Below, piece by piece: positions 1 through 8,993 of a DNA stretch of 64,000 nt; within the stretch, counting starts at the first letter, position 1; each line of letters opens with the position of its first letter. The DNA is taken from contig NZ_JAAALE010000005.1 in the NCBI RefSeq assembly GCF_009905735.1, positions 124,001 through 188,000 of the forward strand, written 5' to 3'. The notes under the pieces are model-generated. The model worked only from the letters and a program-made list of their open reading frames with translations. It did no database searches and was not told the origin of the DNA. Origin of the DNA: Porphyrobacter sp. SLTP. Its GTDB lineage: Bacteria; Pseudomonadota; Alphaproteobacteria; Sphingomonadales; Sphingomonadaceae. Both the position numbers and the translations under genes were made by a program.

Positions 1-110
1 CGCTCGGCCAAGGCACGCCGGACGCTTCGATCTTCGCTGGTCCTTCTAACACTGGCCAACAAAGATGCATGTTCTGCATTAAACCAAGATGATAGGGCGT
101 GGACAGGCAT
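1..110 (-). CDS. possible 5' fragment of an unknown gene running off the window edge
   Basis: On the minus strand an ATG at 110 opens a frame with no stop for 36 codons to the window edge (MPVHALSSWFNAEHASLL...). It would be divergent from the phosphatase gene at 135. There is no clear Shine-Dalgarno sequence, and the fragment is too short to recognise a family. An open frame of this length can occur by chance in GC-rich DNA, so this is only a candidate. Confidence 0.25.
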   Translation of the reverse strand, partial: MPVHALSSWFNAEHASLLASVRRTSEDRSVRRALAE

Positions 111-134
111 GATATTTTATACTAACGCACCCTA

Positions 135-635
135 ATGCATGGGGGATTTGAGCACAGGGTCGGCGTCTTGTTTGTGTGTCTCGGCAATATCTGCCGGTCA
201 CCGATGGCGGAGGGTGCGTTCCGCGCGGCCGCGCTGGAGCGGCAGTTTCCGTTTCATGTCGATTCCGCCGGAACTGCGTCCTATCACGTCGGCAGCCAGC
301 CCGATCCGCGTGCCATCGCCATCGCCAGTCTGAATGGTATCGACATCACCGGACAGTCGGCACGGCAGATCGAGCGCGATGATTTCTACCGGTTCAGCCA
401 CATCATCGCGATGGACCGCGCCAATCTCGAAGGTCTGCGCGCCCGCGCGCCGCGCGATGGCACGGCCACCTTGGCGATGCTGATGGACGCGGTCGATGGT
501 CGCCGGGGTGAGCCCGTCGCCGATCCCTATTACGGTGATACCGCCGCGTTCGAGGAAGCGTGGCGCGTGATCTCGCTCGGCACAGGTGCCTGGGTTGACC
601 GCTTCATCCGCGAAGGCGTGCAGCAGCGGGCCTAG
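135..635 (+). CDS. low-molecular-weight protein-tyrosine phosphatase
   Basis: This is a 166-residue cytoplasmic phosphatase of the LMW-PTP family, which dephosphorylates phosphotyrosine through a cysteinyl-phosphate intermediate. The P-loop C(X)5R is visible as C15-LGNIC-R21 followed by S22, and the general-acid motif DPYYG lies at 130-134. The length fits the family (about 150-165). The ATG at 135 is the only start that keeps the P-loop complete, but no Shine-Dalgarno sequence precedes it; a TATACT hexamer at 118-123 sits just upstream. It is a lone gene without a tyrosine kinase or exopolysaccharide genes next to it, so the substrate is unknown. It converges with recG, and the two stop codons share one CTAG. 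Confidence 0.93.
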   Translation: MHGGFEHRVGVLFVCLGNICRSPMAEGAFRAAALERQFPFHVDSAGTASYHVGSQPDPRAIAIASLNGIDITGQSARQIERDDFYRFSHIIAMDRANLEGLRARAPRDGTATLAMLMDAVDGRRGEPVADPYYGDTAAFEEAWRVISLGTGAWVDRFIREGVQQRA

Positions 636-2707
636 CCACCGCGCAGCAACTGCACCCCCCAGTCGCGTTCGAACAGATAAAGCAGCAATCGTGCGGCCTC
701 TCCGCGCGGGCTAGTGAGCCCGCCGTCACGATCCATCAGCAGCCGTGCATCGCCGTGCGCAATCGGCAAGAGGCGCTGCATCTGTTCCAGATTGGCGATC
801 CTGAACGCCGCCTCCCCGGATTGCCGCGTGCCGAGCAATTCGCCGCCACCGCGCAGGGCGAGGTCTTCCTCGGCGATCCGGAAACCGTCCTGCGTCTCCC
901 GCATCAGGGCAAGCCGCGCGCGGCCCGTTTCGGACAGCGCACTGCCGCGTAGCAGCAGGCAGGTTGATTTTTCCGCTCCCCGCCCGACACGACCGCGCAG
1001 CTGGTGAAGCTGGGCAAGACCGAACCGTTCAGCCTGCTCGATCACCATCAGCGTGGCGGACGGCACGTCGACCCCGACCTCGATCACCGTAGTGGCCACC
1101 AGCAACCGCGCCTGCCCGCTGGCGAAACGCTCCATCGCCGCATCCTTGACCTCGGGGCGGAGCTGGCCGTGGACGAGCACCACGGCCTCGCCAAACCGCT
1201 CCTTCAGTGCCGCATAGCGCGCCTCGGCCGCAGCGATATCGGCCAGATCGGGCACACCGTCGATCTCACGCACCATCGGGCACACCCAATAGGCCTGCTG
1301 CCCGCTCGCAAGGTGGCGTTCGACCCCGGCGACGACCTCGTCCATCCGTTCCTGCGGCACCACGCGCGTGTCAATCGCCTGCCGACCGGGTGGCAGTTCG
1401 TCGAGCCGGCTCACGTCCATCTCGCCATATTGCGCCAGCGTCAGCGATCGCGGGATCGGGGTTGCGGTCATCGCCAGCGTATGCGGCGCACGCCTGCCCT
1501 TGGCCGCAAGGGCCAGTCGCTGCGCCACACCAAAGCGGTGCTGCTCGTCAATCACCACCAGCCCCAGATCGCGGTAGTTGACGGTGTCCTGAAAGATCGC
1601 ATGGGTGCCGACCAGCATCTGGATTGAGCCATCCATCAACCCCATCAGAATGGACTCGCGCTCCCGCCCCTTCGCCCGACCGGTCAGCAGCGCGATCTCG
1701 ACCCCCGTCGGCCCGAGCATCTTGCGCAAGGTCTCGAAGTGCTGCCGAGCAAGAATCTCCGTCGGCGCGAGCAAGGCGGCCTGCTTTCCCGATTCAACCG
1801 CGATCAGCATCGCATTGAGCGCGACCACGGTCTTGCCCGCACCGACATCGCCTTGGAGCAGACGCAGCATCGGCGCTTCCTGCGCCATATCGCCCGCGAT
1901 CTCGGCAATCGAGCGCGCCTGCGCGCCCGTCAGCGCGAAGGGCAGTTGCAGCTTGGCGCGCAGACTCCCGTCGCCCGCCAACGCCTGTCCCTTGCGCCGC
2001 CGCCCCTCGGCTTTGACCAGCAGCAAGGCGAGGCTGTTCGCCAGCAGCTCGTCATAGGCAAGCCGGTCGAGCGCTTTGGCGTCGGTGGTTTCATGCCCCA
2101 GTCGCAGCGCATCGGCCCAGGCGGGCCAACCCGCGCGCTCCAGTTGCCCCGGTTCGATCCATTCGGGCAGCGCCGGAAGGCGGTTCAGCGACTGGCGGAC
2201 AAAATCGGCGATGCGCGGCTGGGTCAGCCCGTCCGACAGGCGATAGACCGGCTCGCTCAGGCGGCCCATATTGGCGGCGCTTTCCGCCTCGATATGATCG
2301 GGGTGAACGATCTGGAGCATGTCGCCATAGCGGTCGAGCCGCCCCGCCACCCAACGCTTCTCCCCCACCGGCACCAGCTTCTTTGCACTGTAAGCCGCCT
2401 TACCGAACCACGTCAGCGTGCAGACATTGCCAACCGCATCCTGCGCCAGCACGCGGTACGGCCCGCGGCTCCCGGCCCGCGGGGCGCGGTGTTCGATGGC
2501 GGTGAGCGCAACAATCACCTGCTCGCCCTCGCTGCCGGAATCGAGATCGGCAATCGCTTGGCGGCTGACGAAGCGTTCGGGCAAGTGATAAGCGACATCC
2601 TTGACCCGCGTCAGGCCGAGCTTTTCGAGCGGCTTCATCAGCTTCGGTCCGACGCCTTCCAGCGTCGTGACTTCGGCGAACAGCGGGTTGAGAGCCTCGG
2701 GGCGCAT
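632..2707 (-). CDS. recG: ATP-dependent DNA helicase RecG
   Basis: This is a 691-residue superfamily 2 helicase that remodels stalled replication forks and Holliday junctions. The N-terminal wedge/OB region covers roughly residues 60-160. Walker A is GDVGAGKT at 286-293 and the DEQH box is at 387-390, followed by the helicase C domain with QLRGRVGRG. The frame is open 97 codons further upstream, but that stretch reads through the divergent sdhE gene and has no RecG similarity. The ATG at 2707 (MRPEALNPLF) gives the standard family length, so I chose it. Its stop codon overlaps that of the phosphatase gene on the other strand. Confidence 0.97.
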   Translation of the reverse strand: MRPEALNPLFAEVTTLEGVGPKLMKPLEKLGLTRVKDVAYHLPERFVSRQAIADLDSGSEGEQVIVALTAIEHRAPRAGSRGPYRVLAQDAVGNVCTLTWFGKAAYSAKKLVPVGEKRWVAGRLDRYGDMLQIVHPDHIEAESAANMGRLSEPVYRLSDGLTQPRIADFVRQSLNRLPALPEWIEPGQLERAGWPAWADALRLGHETTDAKALDRLAYDELLANSLALLLVKAEGRRRKGQALAGDGSLRAKLQLPFALTGAQARSIAEIAGDMAQEAPMLRLLQGDVGAGKTVVALNAMLIAVESGKQAALLAPTEILARQHFETLRKMLGPTGVEIALLTGRAKGRERESILMGLMDGSIQMLVGTHAIFQDTVNYRDLGLVVIDEQHRFGVAQRLALAAKGRRAPHTLAMTATPIPRSLTLAQYGEMDVSRLDELPPGRQAIDTRVVPQERMDEVVAGVERHLASGQQAYWVCPMVREIDGVPDLADIAAAEARYAALKERFGEAVVLVHGQLRPEVKDAAMERFASGQARLLVATTVIEVGVDVPSATLMVIEQAERFGLAQLHQLRGRVGRGAEKSTCLLLRGSALSETGRARLALMRETQDGFRIAEEDLALRGGGELLGTRQSGEAAFRIANLEQMQRLLPIAHGDARLLMDRDGGLTSPRGEAARLLLYLFERDWGVQLLRGG

Positions 2708-2779
2708 GGTGCATTCGCTATCACCCCGATTGCGTCTTTGCGAGTTGTGCCTGCGCAAGCCTGTGGCTAGGTGATCGCC

Positions 2780-3058
2780 ATGACCGAAACGCCCTCCTTC
2801 GAACAGCGCCTCGCCCGCGCGAAGTTCCGCGCCTGGCACCGCGGCACGCGTGAGGCTGATTACATGATCGGCGGCTATTTTGATCGCTACCACGCCACCT
2901 GGGGCGAGGCCGACTTGGCGTGGTTCGAGGCCCTGCTCGACGAAGATGACGTCGATGTAATGGCCTGGGCGCTCGGTTCGCAGCCGCCGCCGGAGCATCT
3001 GGCGGGCGATTTGCTGGTGGTGATGCAGAAGCTCGATTACGTCGACATCCCGCGCTGA
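2780..3058 (+). CDS. sdhE: succinate dehydrogenase assembly factor SdhE
   Basis: This 92-residue protein belongs to the SdhE/Sdh5/YgfY family, which promotes covalent FAD attachment to the flavoprotein subunit of succinate dehydrogenase. The signature HRGTREADYMIGGYF (RGxxE core) lies near the N-terminus, followed by the acidic helix ALLDEDDVD. An in-frame GTG at 2771 is an alternative start three codons upstream. It is divergent from recG and 50 bp upstream of mfd, with which it may be co-transcribed; recG-sdhE-mfd proximity is common in alphaproteobacteria. The sdh operon itself is not in the window. Confidence 0.93.
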   Translation: MTETPSFEQRLARAKFRAWHRGTREADYMIGGYFDRYHATWGEADLAWFEALLDEDDVDVMAWALGSQPPPEHLAGDLLVVMQKLDYVDIPR

Positions 3059-3108
3059 AGGGGTCTGCGCGGGAACCCTTCGGCCTCGCGCCGCTTGACT
3101 GGAAACCT

Positions 3109-6100
3109 ATGCCCGATCTCAACCGCATCCTCGCGGCCCGTGAACCGCTGACCCTCGCTTCGCTCCCGCGCGGGAGCCTGCCGTTGGTGCTGTCCGACCT
3201 GGCGCGGGCGGCGAAGCGCCGGGCGGTGTTCATCGCGCCCGACGATGCGGCGATGCGCGCTTCGGCTGAAGCGGCACGTTTCTTTGCGCCCGAGATCGAG
3301 GTGATCGCTTTTCCCGCGTGGGACTGCTTGCCCTATGACCGGGCGAGCCCGGCGCTGACGATCAGTGCCGAACGCCTCGCCGCGTTGCACCGCTTGCAGC
3401 AACCGGGCAGCGCGCAGCAATTGTTGATGACCACGGTCAACGCCGTGCTGCAACGGGTGCTCACTCCGTTCCGAGTGCGCGAGAGCGTGCGCGAATTCCG
3501 CGTCGGCACGACCATCGGGCACGAAAGCCTCGCCGCGCTGCTGGTGCGTCAGGGTTACGGTCGCACCGACACAGTGATCGACCACGGCGAATTCGCGGTG
3601 CGCGGCTCGATTGTCGACATCTTCCCCTCCAGTCTGGATGCCGGACTACGGCTCGATTTCTTCGGGGACGAACTGGAGAGCTTGCGTCTGTTCGATCCTG
3701 CCACGCAGCTCACCGTGGAGCGGATCGACGAACACCTGCTGCTCCCCGCTTCCGAGGCGCTGCTCGACGAGGAAAGCATCAAGCGTTTCCGCAGCCGTTA
3801 CCGCGAGTTGTTCGGCGCGAACGCCACGCAGGACCCGCTTTACGAAGCCGTGTCCGAAGGGCGGCGGCTGGCAGGGATGGAGCACTGGCTTCCGCTGTTC
3901 GAAGATCGGATGGCAAGCCTGTTCGATCACCTCGCCAAGGATGATGTCGTCATCATCGACCAGGGCGCTCTGGGTGCAGCGGAAGAACGGCTCAATGACA
4001 TTGCCGATTACCACCAGCAGCGCGGCCGGATCGCGAGCGAGAAGAAGGGCAGCTACCGCCCGCTGAAGCCCGATGCATTGTACCTGACCCGCGCCGAATT
4101 CGACGCGGGCCTCGCGGCCATGCCCGCCCACCGCGCGACCGGCTTTGCCAGCGAGGAAAAGGCAGGCACGCTCGATTTCGGGTTCCGCTCCGCCCGCGAC
4201 TTTACGCCGGAACGCGGGCGCGGCGAGAATGTCTATGAAGCCGCTGCCAAGCACCTGAAGTCGGTGGCGAAGGGGTCGCGCAAGTCGTTGGTGGCGGCCT
4301 ATTCTACTGGTTCGGCCCGCCGCATTGCGTCGATCCTTGACGAAGCGGGTGCCCCCACCGCGTTGGCGGAAAGCTGGCAACAGGCGCTCGGGCTGGCGGC
4401 GAAGAACAAGACTGCCGTGGTCGTCCTGCCGCTTGAAACGGGGTTCGCCAGCGACACGCTGGAAGTCCTGACCGAAGCCGACATTCTCGGGGACCGGCTC
4501 GTCCGGCGCAAGAAAAAGCGCAAGGATTCCGATGCGTTTCTCGCCGAACTTCAGGCATTGTCGCGCGGCGATCTGGTGGTGCATATCGAGCACGGGATCG
4601 GGCGTTACCTCGGCCTCGAACCGATCCCGGTCGGCAAAAGCCAGCACGATTGCGTCGCGCTGGAATATGCCGGCGGGGACAAGCTGTTCATCCCGGTCGA
4701 GAATATCGACGTGCTCAGCCGCTATGGCTCGTCCGAGCTCGCTGTCCAACTGGATCGGCTTGGCGGTGAGGCATGGCAGCGCCGCCGCGCCAAGCTCAAG
4801 GAACGCATCACTGCCATCGCGGGGGAGTTGATGCAGGTCGCCGCGGCGCGTGCGCTCAGGCAGGCCCCTTCCCTCCCCGCCGATCCTGCGACCCTCGGCC
4901 AATTCACCGACCGCTTCCCGTGGTCCGAGACCGAGGATCAGGAACGCGCCATTGCCGATGTGCTGGGCGATCTGGAAAGTGGCCGCCCGATGGACCGGCT
5001 GGTGTGCGGCGATGTCGGCTTCGGGAAGACCGAAGTCGCGCTACGGGCCGCCTTTGTTGCCGCAATGAATGGGCAACAAGTCGCCATCGTTGCGCCAACG
5101 ACCCTGCTCGCCCGCCAGCATTACCAGAACTTCGCCGAGCGGTTTGCAGGTTTCCCGCTCAATGTCGGTCGCCTGTCACGGCTGGTCACCGCGAAGGAAG
5201 CGGCTGAGACCCGTGAGGGGCTGGAGAACGGTCAGGTTGACCTTGTGGTGGGCACCCATGCGATCCTGTCCAAATCGACCAAGTTCAAAAATCTCGGCCT
5301 CGTGATCGTGGACGAGGAGCAGCGGTTCGGCGTCACCCACAAGGAAAAGCTGAAGCAGCTGCGCGCCGATGTGCACGTGCTCACCCTCACCGCGACACCG
5401 ATCCCGCGCACGCTCCAGATGGCGATGTCCGGCCTGCGCGAACTCTCCACGATCCAGACCCCACCTGTCGATCGGCTCGCGGTGCGCACTTACGTGATGG
5501 AGTGGGACGACATGGTGATGCGCGAGGCTCTGCTGCGCGAACATCATCGCGGCGGGCAAAGCTTCATCGTCGTGCCGCGTATCTCCGACATGGCCGATGT
5601 CGAGGAATGGCTGCGCGAACACGCGCCAGAGATCAAATCCGTCTCTGCCCACGGCCAGATGTCGCCCAGCGAGGTCGAGGAACGCATGGGCGCCTTCTAT
5701 GACCGCAAGTATGACGTGCTGCTGTCGACCACCATCGTCGAAAGCGGGCTCGACATTCCCTCGGCCAATACCATCATCATCCACCGCGCCGACCGCTTCG
5801 GTCTCGCCCAGCTTTACCAGCTGCGTGGCCGCGTGGGCCGGGCCAAGCTGCGCGCCTATGCCTATCTGACGCACGAGGCGGGCGTGTCTCTGTCGGAAGT
5901 CGCGCAGAAGCGGCTCAAGGTGCTCGGCGACCTCGACAGTCTCGGCGCCGGGTTCCAGCTCGCCAGCCACGATCTCGACATTCGCGGGGCGGGCAATCTG
6001 CTGGGCGACGAGCAATCTGGCCATATCCGCGAGGTCGGGTTCGAACTCTATCAGGCGATGCTGGAAGAGGCGATCATGGCTGCCAAGGCGGGCGAGATGG

Positions 6101-6609
6101 GCCTCGACAAGCCGCGCGACAAGCTCACTCCACAGATCACCGTCGATGCGCCGATCATGATCCCCGAGGACTACGTCCCCGACCTCGCGGTCCGCATGGC
6201 GCTCTACCGCCGCCTCAATCAGGCCGAAGGACAGCACGAGATCGAAAGCCTTGCCGCCGAGATGATCGACCGCTTCGGCGACCTGCCGCAGCCGACCAAA
6301 AACCTGATCCGCCTGATCGAGATCAAGCATCAGGCGATCCTTGCCTGCGTTGCCAAGATCGATGTCGGCGCGCGCGGGACGCTCGTCACCTTCCACAACG
6401 ACGATTTCCCCGATCCCGTGGGACTGATCGCCTATGTCGAGCGGCTCAATGAGGGCGGCAAGGATACCGCCAAGCTGCGCCCGGACATGAAGCTGGTGAT
6501 CAACCGCGCCTGGGCCGATCCGCTGAGCCGTCTCAACGGGCTGTTCCAGTTGACCAAGGGGCTCTCCGGGATCGTCAAGCGGGCGAGCAAGGCGAAGAAG
6601 GCGGCGTGA
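3109..6609 (+). CDS. mfd: transcription-repair coupling factor Mfd
   Basis: This 1166-residue translocase displaces stalled RNA polymerase and recruits UvrA to the lesion. In order I see the UvrB-like N-terminal module (about 1-350), the RNA-polymerase-interacting CarD-like domain starting near RGDLVVHIEHGIGRYLGLE (about 485-545), and the RecG-like motor with Walker A GDVGFGKT at 634-641 and DEEQ at 735-738. The C-terminal helicase half contains QLRGRVGR, and a terminal TRCF domain follows. Length and domain order are those of a complete Mfd. It follows sdhE closely, and no other nucleotide-excision genes are nearby. Confidence 0.98.
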   Translation: MPDLNRILAAREPLTLASLPRGSLPLVLSDLARAAKRRAVFIAPDDAAMRASAEAARFFAPEIEVIAFPAWDCLPYDRASPALTISAERLAALHRLQQPGSAQQLLMTTVNAVLQRVLTPFRVRESVREFRVGTTIGHESLAALLVRQGYGRTDTVIDHGEFAVRGSIVDIFPSSLDAGLRLDFFGDELESLRLFDPATQLTVERIDEHLLLPASEALLDEESIKRFRSRYRELFGANATQDPLYEAVSEGRRLAGMEHWLPLFEDRMASLFDHLAKDDVVIIDQGALGAAEERLNDIADYHQQRGRIASEKKGSYRPLKPDALYLTRAEFDAGLAAMPAHRATGFASEEKAGTLDFGFRSARDFTPERGRGENVYEAAAKHLKSVAKGSRKSLVAAYSTGSARRIASILDEAGAPTALAESWQQALGLAAKNKTAVVVLPLETGFASDTLEVLTEADILGDRLVRRKKKRKDSDAFLAELQALSRGDLVVHIEHGIGRYLGLEPIPVGKSQHDCVALEYAGGDKLFIPVENIDVLSRYGSSELAVQLDRLGGEAWQRRRAKLKERITAIAGELMQVAAARALRQAPSLPADPATLGQFTDRFPWSETEDQERAIADVLGDLESGRPMDRLVCGDVGFGKTEVALRAAFVAAMNGQQVAIVAPTTLLARQHYQNFAERFAGFPLNVGRLSRLVTAKEAAETREGLENGQVDLVVGTHAILSKSTKFKNLGLVIVDEEQRFGVTHKEKLKQLRADVHVLTLTATPIPRTLQMAMSGLRELSTIQTPPVDRLAVRTYVMEWDDMVMREALLREHHRGGQSFIVVPRISDMADVEEWLREHAPEIKSVSAHGQMSPSEVEERMGAFYDRKYDVLLSTTIVESGLDIPSANTIIIHRADRFGLAQLYQLRGRVGRAKLRAYAYLTHEAGVSLSEVAQKRLKVLGDLDSLGAGFQLASHDLDIRGAGNLLGDEQSGHIREVGFELYQAMLEEAIMAAKAGEMGLDKPRDKLTPQITVDAPIMIPEDYVPDLAVRMALYRRLNQAEGQHEIESLAAEMIDRFGDLPQPTKNLIRLIEIKHQAILACVAKIDVGARGTLVTFHNDDFPDPVGLIAYVERLNEGGKDTAKLRPDMKLVINRAWADPLSRLNGLFQLTKGLSGIVKRASKAKKAA

Positions 6610-6674
6610 GGGCCGGCTTGATTGACCTCACGGCATCCGAGGCGTAGTTTTTGAAGATCGGAGGGAGGGACGCC

Positions 6675-7241
6675 ATGCCAGCTTTTGGAGCAAAGCTTAC
6701 CCTTCTCACAGGCGCGTTGGCCCTGGTGGCAACGTCCATGCCGGCGCAGGCGCAACTCGGCACCTTGCTTAGCCGCGGCAAGCGCGGGGCGGATCGCGCT
6801 GACACCTGCGGCGAGGGCAAAAAGGGCGACGCGGCGCGCGGCGTGGTAGGTGGCCTTCTTGGCGGCGCGGTCAGAGATATGGCGCGCAAGGCTCGCCTCC
6901 CCTCGTTTGTCCCGGTCCCGGCATTTTCCGACCAGCTGACCGAAAGCATAGCTTGCCGGTTAGACCCCGAAGAGCAGAAGCAAGCCGCCGAAGCGACGCT
7001 CCAAGCCACCCGCGCCGAAACAGAGGACGGTGCGGCGCAAGTGGGGTCCAGCGCATCATGGAGCTCGGCCACGCGCGATGATGTGAGCGGCACCTCCACC
7101 GTCACCAGACGCGAACGGGCGAGCGGCGATCTCGATTGCATCACCGTGACCGATGTCGTGATCGTTCAGGGCGAGGAAACCCGTGCGGACAAGCGGATGT
7201 GCCGGGCCCCCGGTTCCGCGCGCTACTCGATCATCGCATGA
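6675..7241 (+). CDS. exported protein of unknown function
   Basis: I do not recognise the family. The ATG at 6675 is preceded at ideal distance by a purine-rich GGAGGGAGGGA; an in-frame TTG at 6651 is less likely. The 188-residue product begins with a signal peptide (hydrophobic LTLLTGALALVATSM, likely cleavage after AQA). A short glycine-rich segment GVVGGLLGGAV follows, and three cysteines lie in the mature part (DTC, IAC, LDC). It is therefore predicted to be periplasmic or envelope-associated. Its TGA overlaps the ATG of the next gene in an ATGA, which implies translational coupling and a shared job with the ClpP-like protein downstream. Confidence 0.8.
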   Translation: MPAFGAKLTLLTGALALVATSMPAQAQLGTLLSRGKRGADRADTCGEGKKGDAARGVVGGLLGGAVRDMARKARLPSFVPVPAFSDQLTESIACRLDPEEQKQAAEATLQATRAETEDGAAQVGSSASWSSATRDDVSGTSTVTRRERASGDLDCITVTDVVIVQGEETRADKRMCRAPGSARYSIIA

Positions 7242-7948
7242 TGCGCGGCATCCGCGTCTTGGCCATGCTGGCCGCGCTCGTGATGCTGACGGGCGCGACC
7301 GCGATGGATCCCGACAATCCCACCTGTCCCGCCAATCCCGATTTCGGGCCCAAAACGCCGATGACGCTGAAAACGGTGCAGCGTGGCGGCAAGCGAGTCT
7401 TGCTGGCCGAAGGCGCGATTGATCCGACCTTGCCGACCCGGTTGAAGGCGGCAATCGAGGCGGACGACCGGATCGAGGAAATCTGGCTTCGTTCGCGCGG
7501 CGGCGATGTCAGCGCAGGGAACGAGGCGGGGCGGGTCATCCGGTCCTATCGCGGGATGCTGACCCGGGTGCCTTCGGGCTGGACATGCTTTTCAGCCTGC
7601 AACTTCGTCTTCATGGGCGGGGACCGACGGGTCATCGACGAAGGCGGGGTCTTCATGGTTCACATGTTCACCCACACGAATGACCGCGCGCTGATCGATG
7701 AAGTGGTGATCGAAGGGAGCAAGGCGACCACCGAGCTGATCACCAGCATCGAACAATCCTCCGCAATGCTGGCAAGCGAGGATAATGATTTTCTGATCCG
7801 CATGGGCATCAGCCGCAAGCTGCTGACCGACATCATGTACAAGCAGCAGGCCGTGAAGCGCGACGGCAATCCGAGCACGCGCTATTGCCTCAGCCAAGCC
7901 GAAGTGCGCGAATACAATGTGATGCCGGTCGAAAAGCCGGCCCCCTGA
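7238..7948 (+). CDS. exported ClpP/crotonase-fold protein (COG3904-like)
   Basis: The product has 236 residues and an N-terminal signal peptide (MMRGIRVLAMLAALVMLTGATA). The mature part has the hallmarks of periplasmic ClpP-like proteins of the COG3904 type: SRGGDV at 86-91 (oxyanion-type loop), a candidate nucleophile Ser in CFSAC at about 119, and His142 in VHMF. Two cysteines flank the serine. I infer a possible serine-hydrolase activity in the periplasm; substrate and activity are unknown. The start is fixed by an ATGA overlap with the preceding exported-protein gene. No homologue of a substrate-delivery ATPase is nearby. Confidence 0.8.
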   Translation: MMRGIRVLAMLAALVMLTGATAMDPDNPTCPANPDFGPKTPMTLKTVQRGGKRVLLAEGAIDPTLPTRLKAAIEADDRIEEIWLRSRGGDVSAGNEAGRVIRSYRGMLTRVPSGWTCFSACNFVFMGGDRRVIDEGGVFMVHMFTHTNDRALIDEVVIEGSKATTELITSIEQSSAMLASEDNDFLIRMGISRKLLTDIMYKQQAVKRDGNPSTRYCLSQAEVREYNVMPVEKPAP

Positions 7949-8018
7949 GGGGCGCGATCTTGCAAGTTCGCAGAGAGCCAGAGCAGCAGACTAGCGGGCG
8001 CCGCGCGGACCTCCCCCC

Positions 8019-8861
8019 TCACCCGTGCCCCATGCCGCGCGCCGTGCGGGCCAGTGCCAGCACGCTCTCGCTCGGCATCGGTTGGGCGCGCAGGAAGCCT
8101 TGCCAATAGTCGCAGCCTTCCGCGGTGATCGCTGCGCGCTGGATTTCATCCTCGATCCCCTCGGCATAGACCGCGAGGCCCAGCGCCCGGCCCAGCGCGA
8201 CGATCGCGCGCAGCACGGCGAGTGCGGTCGCGTCGCCCGGCACGCCTTCGACCATCGCCTTGTCGAGCTTCAGCGCATCCAGCGGCAGTTCGCGCAGGTA
8301 GCGGAAGTTACAGAACCCTGCGCCGAAGTCGTCGAGCGCGGTGCGGAAGCCCAGCCCTCGCAGCGCCTTCAGCGCGGACGCCGCTTGGGCGAGGTTACGC
8401 AGCAGCAAATCCTCGGTGATCTCCAGCATCAGCCGCTGCGGCGCGATTTCCGAACGGCCGATCAGCGCGGCGAAATCGGCAGCAAAGCGCGGGTCGCCCA
8501 ATTCCTCAGGCGTGATATTGAGCGACAGGGTGAGATTGTCCGGCCAGGTCGCCGCATCCTCCAGAGCGCGGGCGACCACGTGGCGCGACAGCGGGGCGAC
8601 CAATGCGGCCTTCTCGGCCACGGCGAACAGATCGCGCGCGCCGATGGCGCCCAGTGTCGGATGCCGCCAGCGCGCCAGCGCCTCGGCCCCCACCACTGCG
8701 CCCGTCACGCAGGAGAATTGCGGCTGGAACAGCACTTCGATCTCACGCCGGTCGAGCGCGCTCAGCAGGTCCGCTTCGAGCACGTCAGGGCTCACGCCCG
8801 GAAAGCGCCCGCGCACCGCGCCCCGCAAGGATGTCCGACCCTGTTCCATTACATTCCTCAT
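8019..8861 (-). CDS. EAL-domain cyclic-di-GMP phosphodiesterase
   Basis: A single EAL domain fills most of this 280-residue protein, with no transmembrane or sensory domain, so it should be cytosolic. Catalytic signatures look intact: EAL at 60-62, N115 in SLNIT, EITE at 147-150, DDFG at 177-180, K198 in LKLDK, and AEGIED at 233-238. This fits an active c-di-GMP hydrolase. The ATG at 8861 is preceded by GGGGGAG; the upstream TTG at 8891 is less likely. No diguanylate cyclase accompanies it. Confidence 0.9.
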   Translation of the reverse strand: MRNVMEQGRTSLRGAVRGRFPGVSPDVLEADLLSALDRREIEVLFQPQFSCVTGAVVGAEALARWRHPTLGAIGARDLFAVAEKAALVAPLSRHVVARALEDAATWPDNLTLSLNITPEELGDPRFAADFAALIGRSEIAPQRLMLEITEDLLLRNLAQAASALKALRGLGFRTALDDFGAGFCNFRYLRELPLDALKLDKAMVEGVPGDATALAVLRAIVALGRALGLAVYAEGIEDEIQRAAITAEGCDYWQGFLRAQPMPSESVLALARTARGMGHG

Positions 8862-8993
8862 GCCCCGCTCCCCCTTAACCCTTGAATGCAAGCCTGCCTC
8901 GCATCAATTGCAATCCGCCCGAATCTGGCACATCAGGGATGACGCCGAGCGATGCGCCGGGGATAAGTGGCGAGCGCTGCCGGAGGGGGTTGA

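Noticed and set aside
2708..2998. 97-codon N-terminal extension of recG
   Set aside because: It is antisense to sdhE and has no RecG-like sequence; the ATG at 2707 gives normal length.
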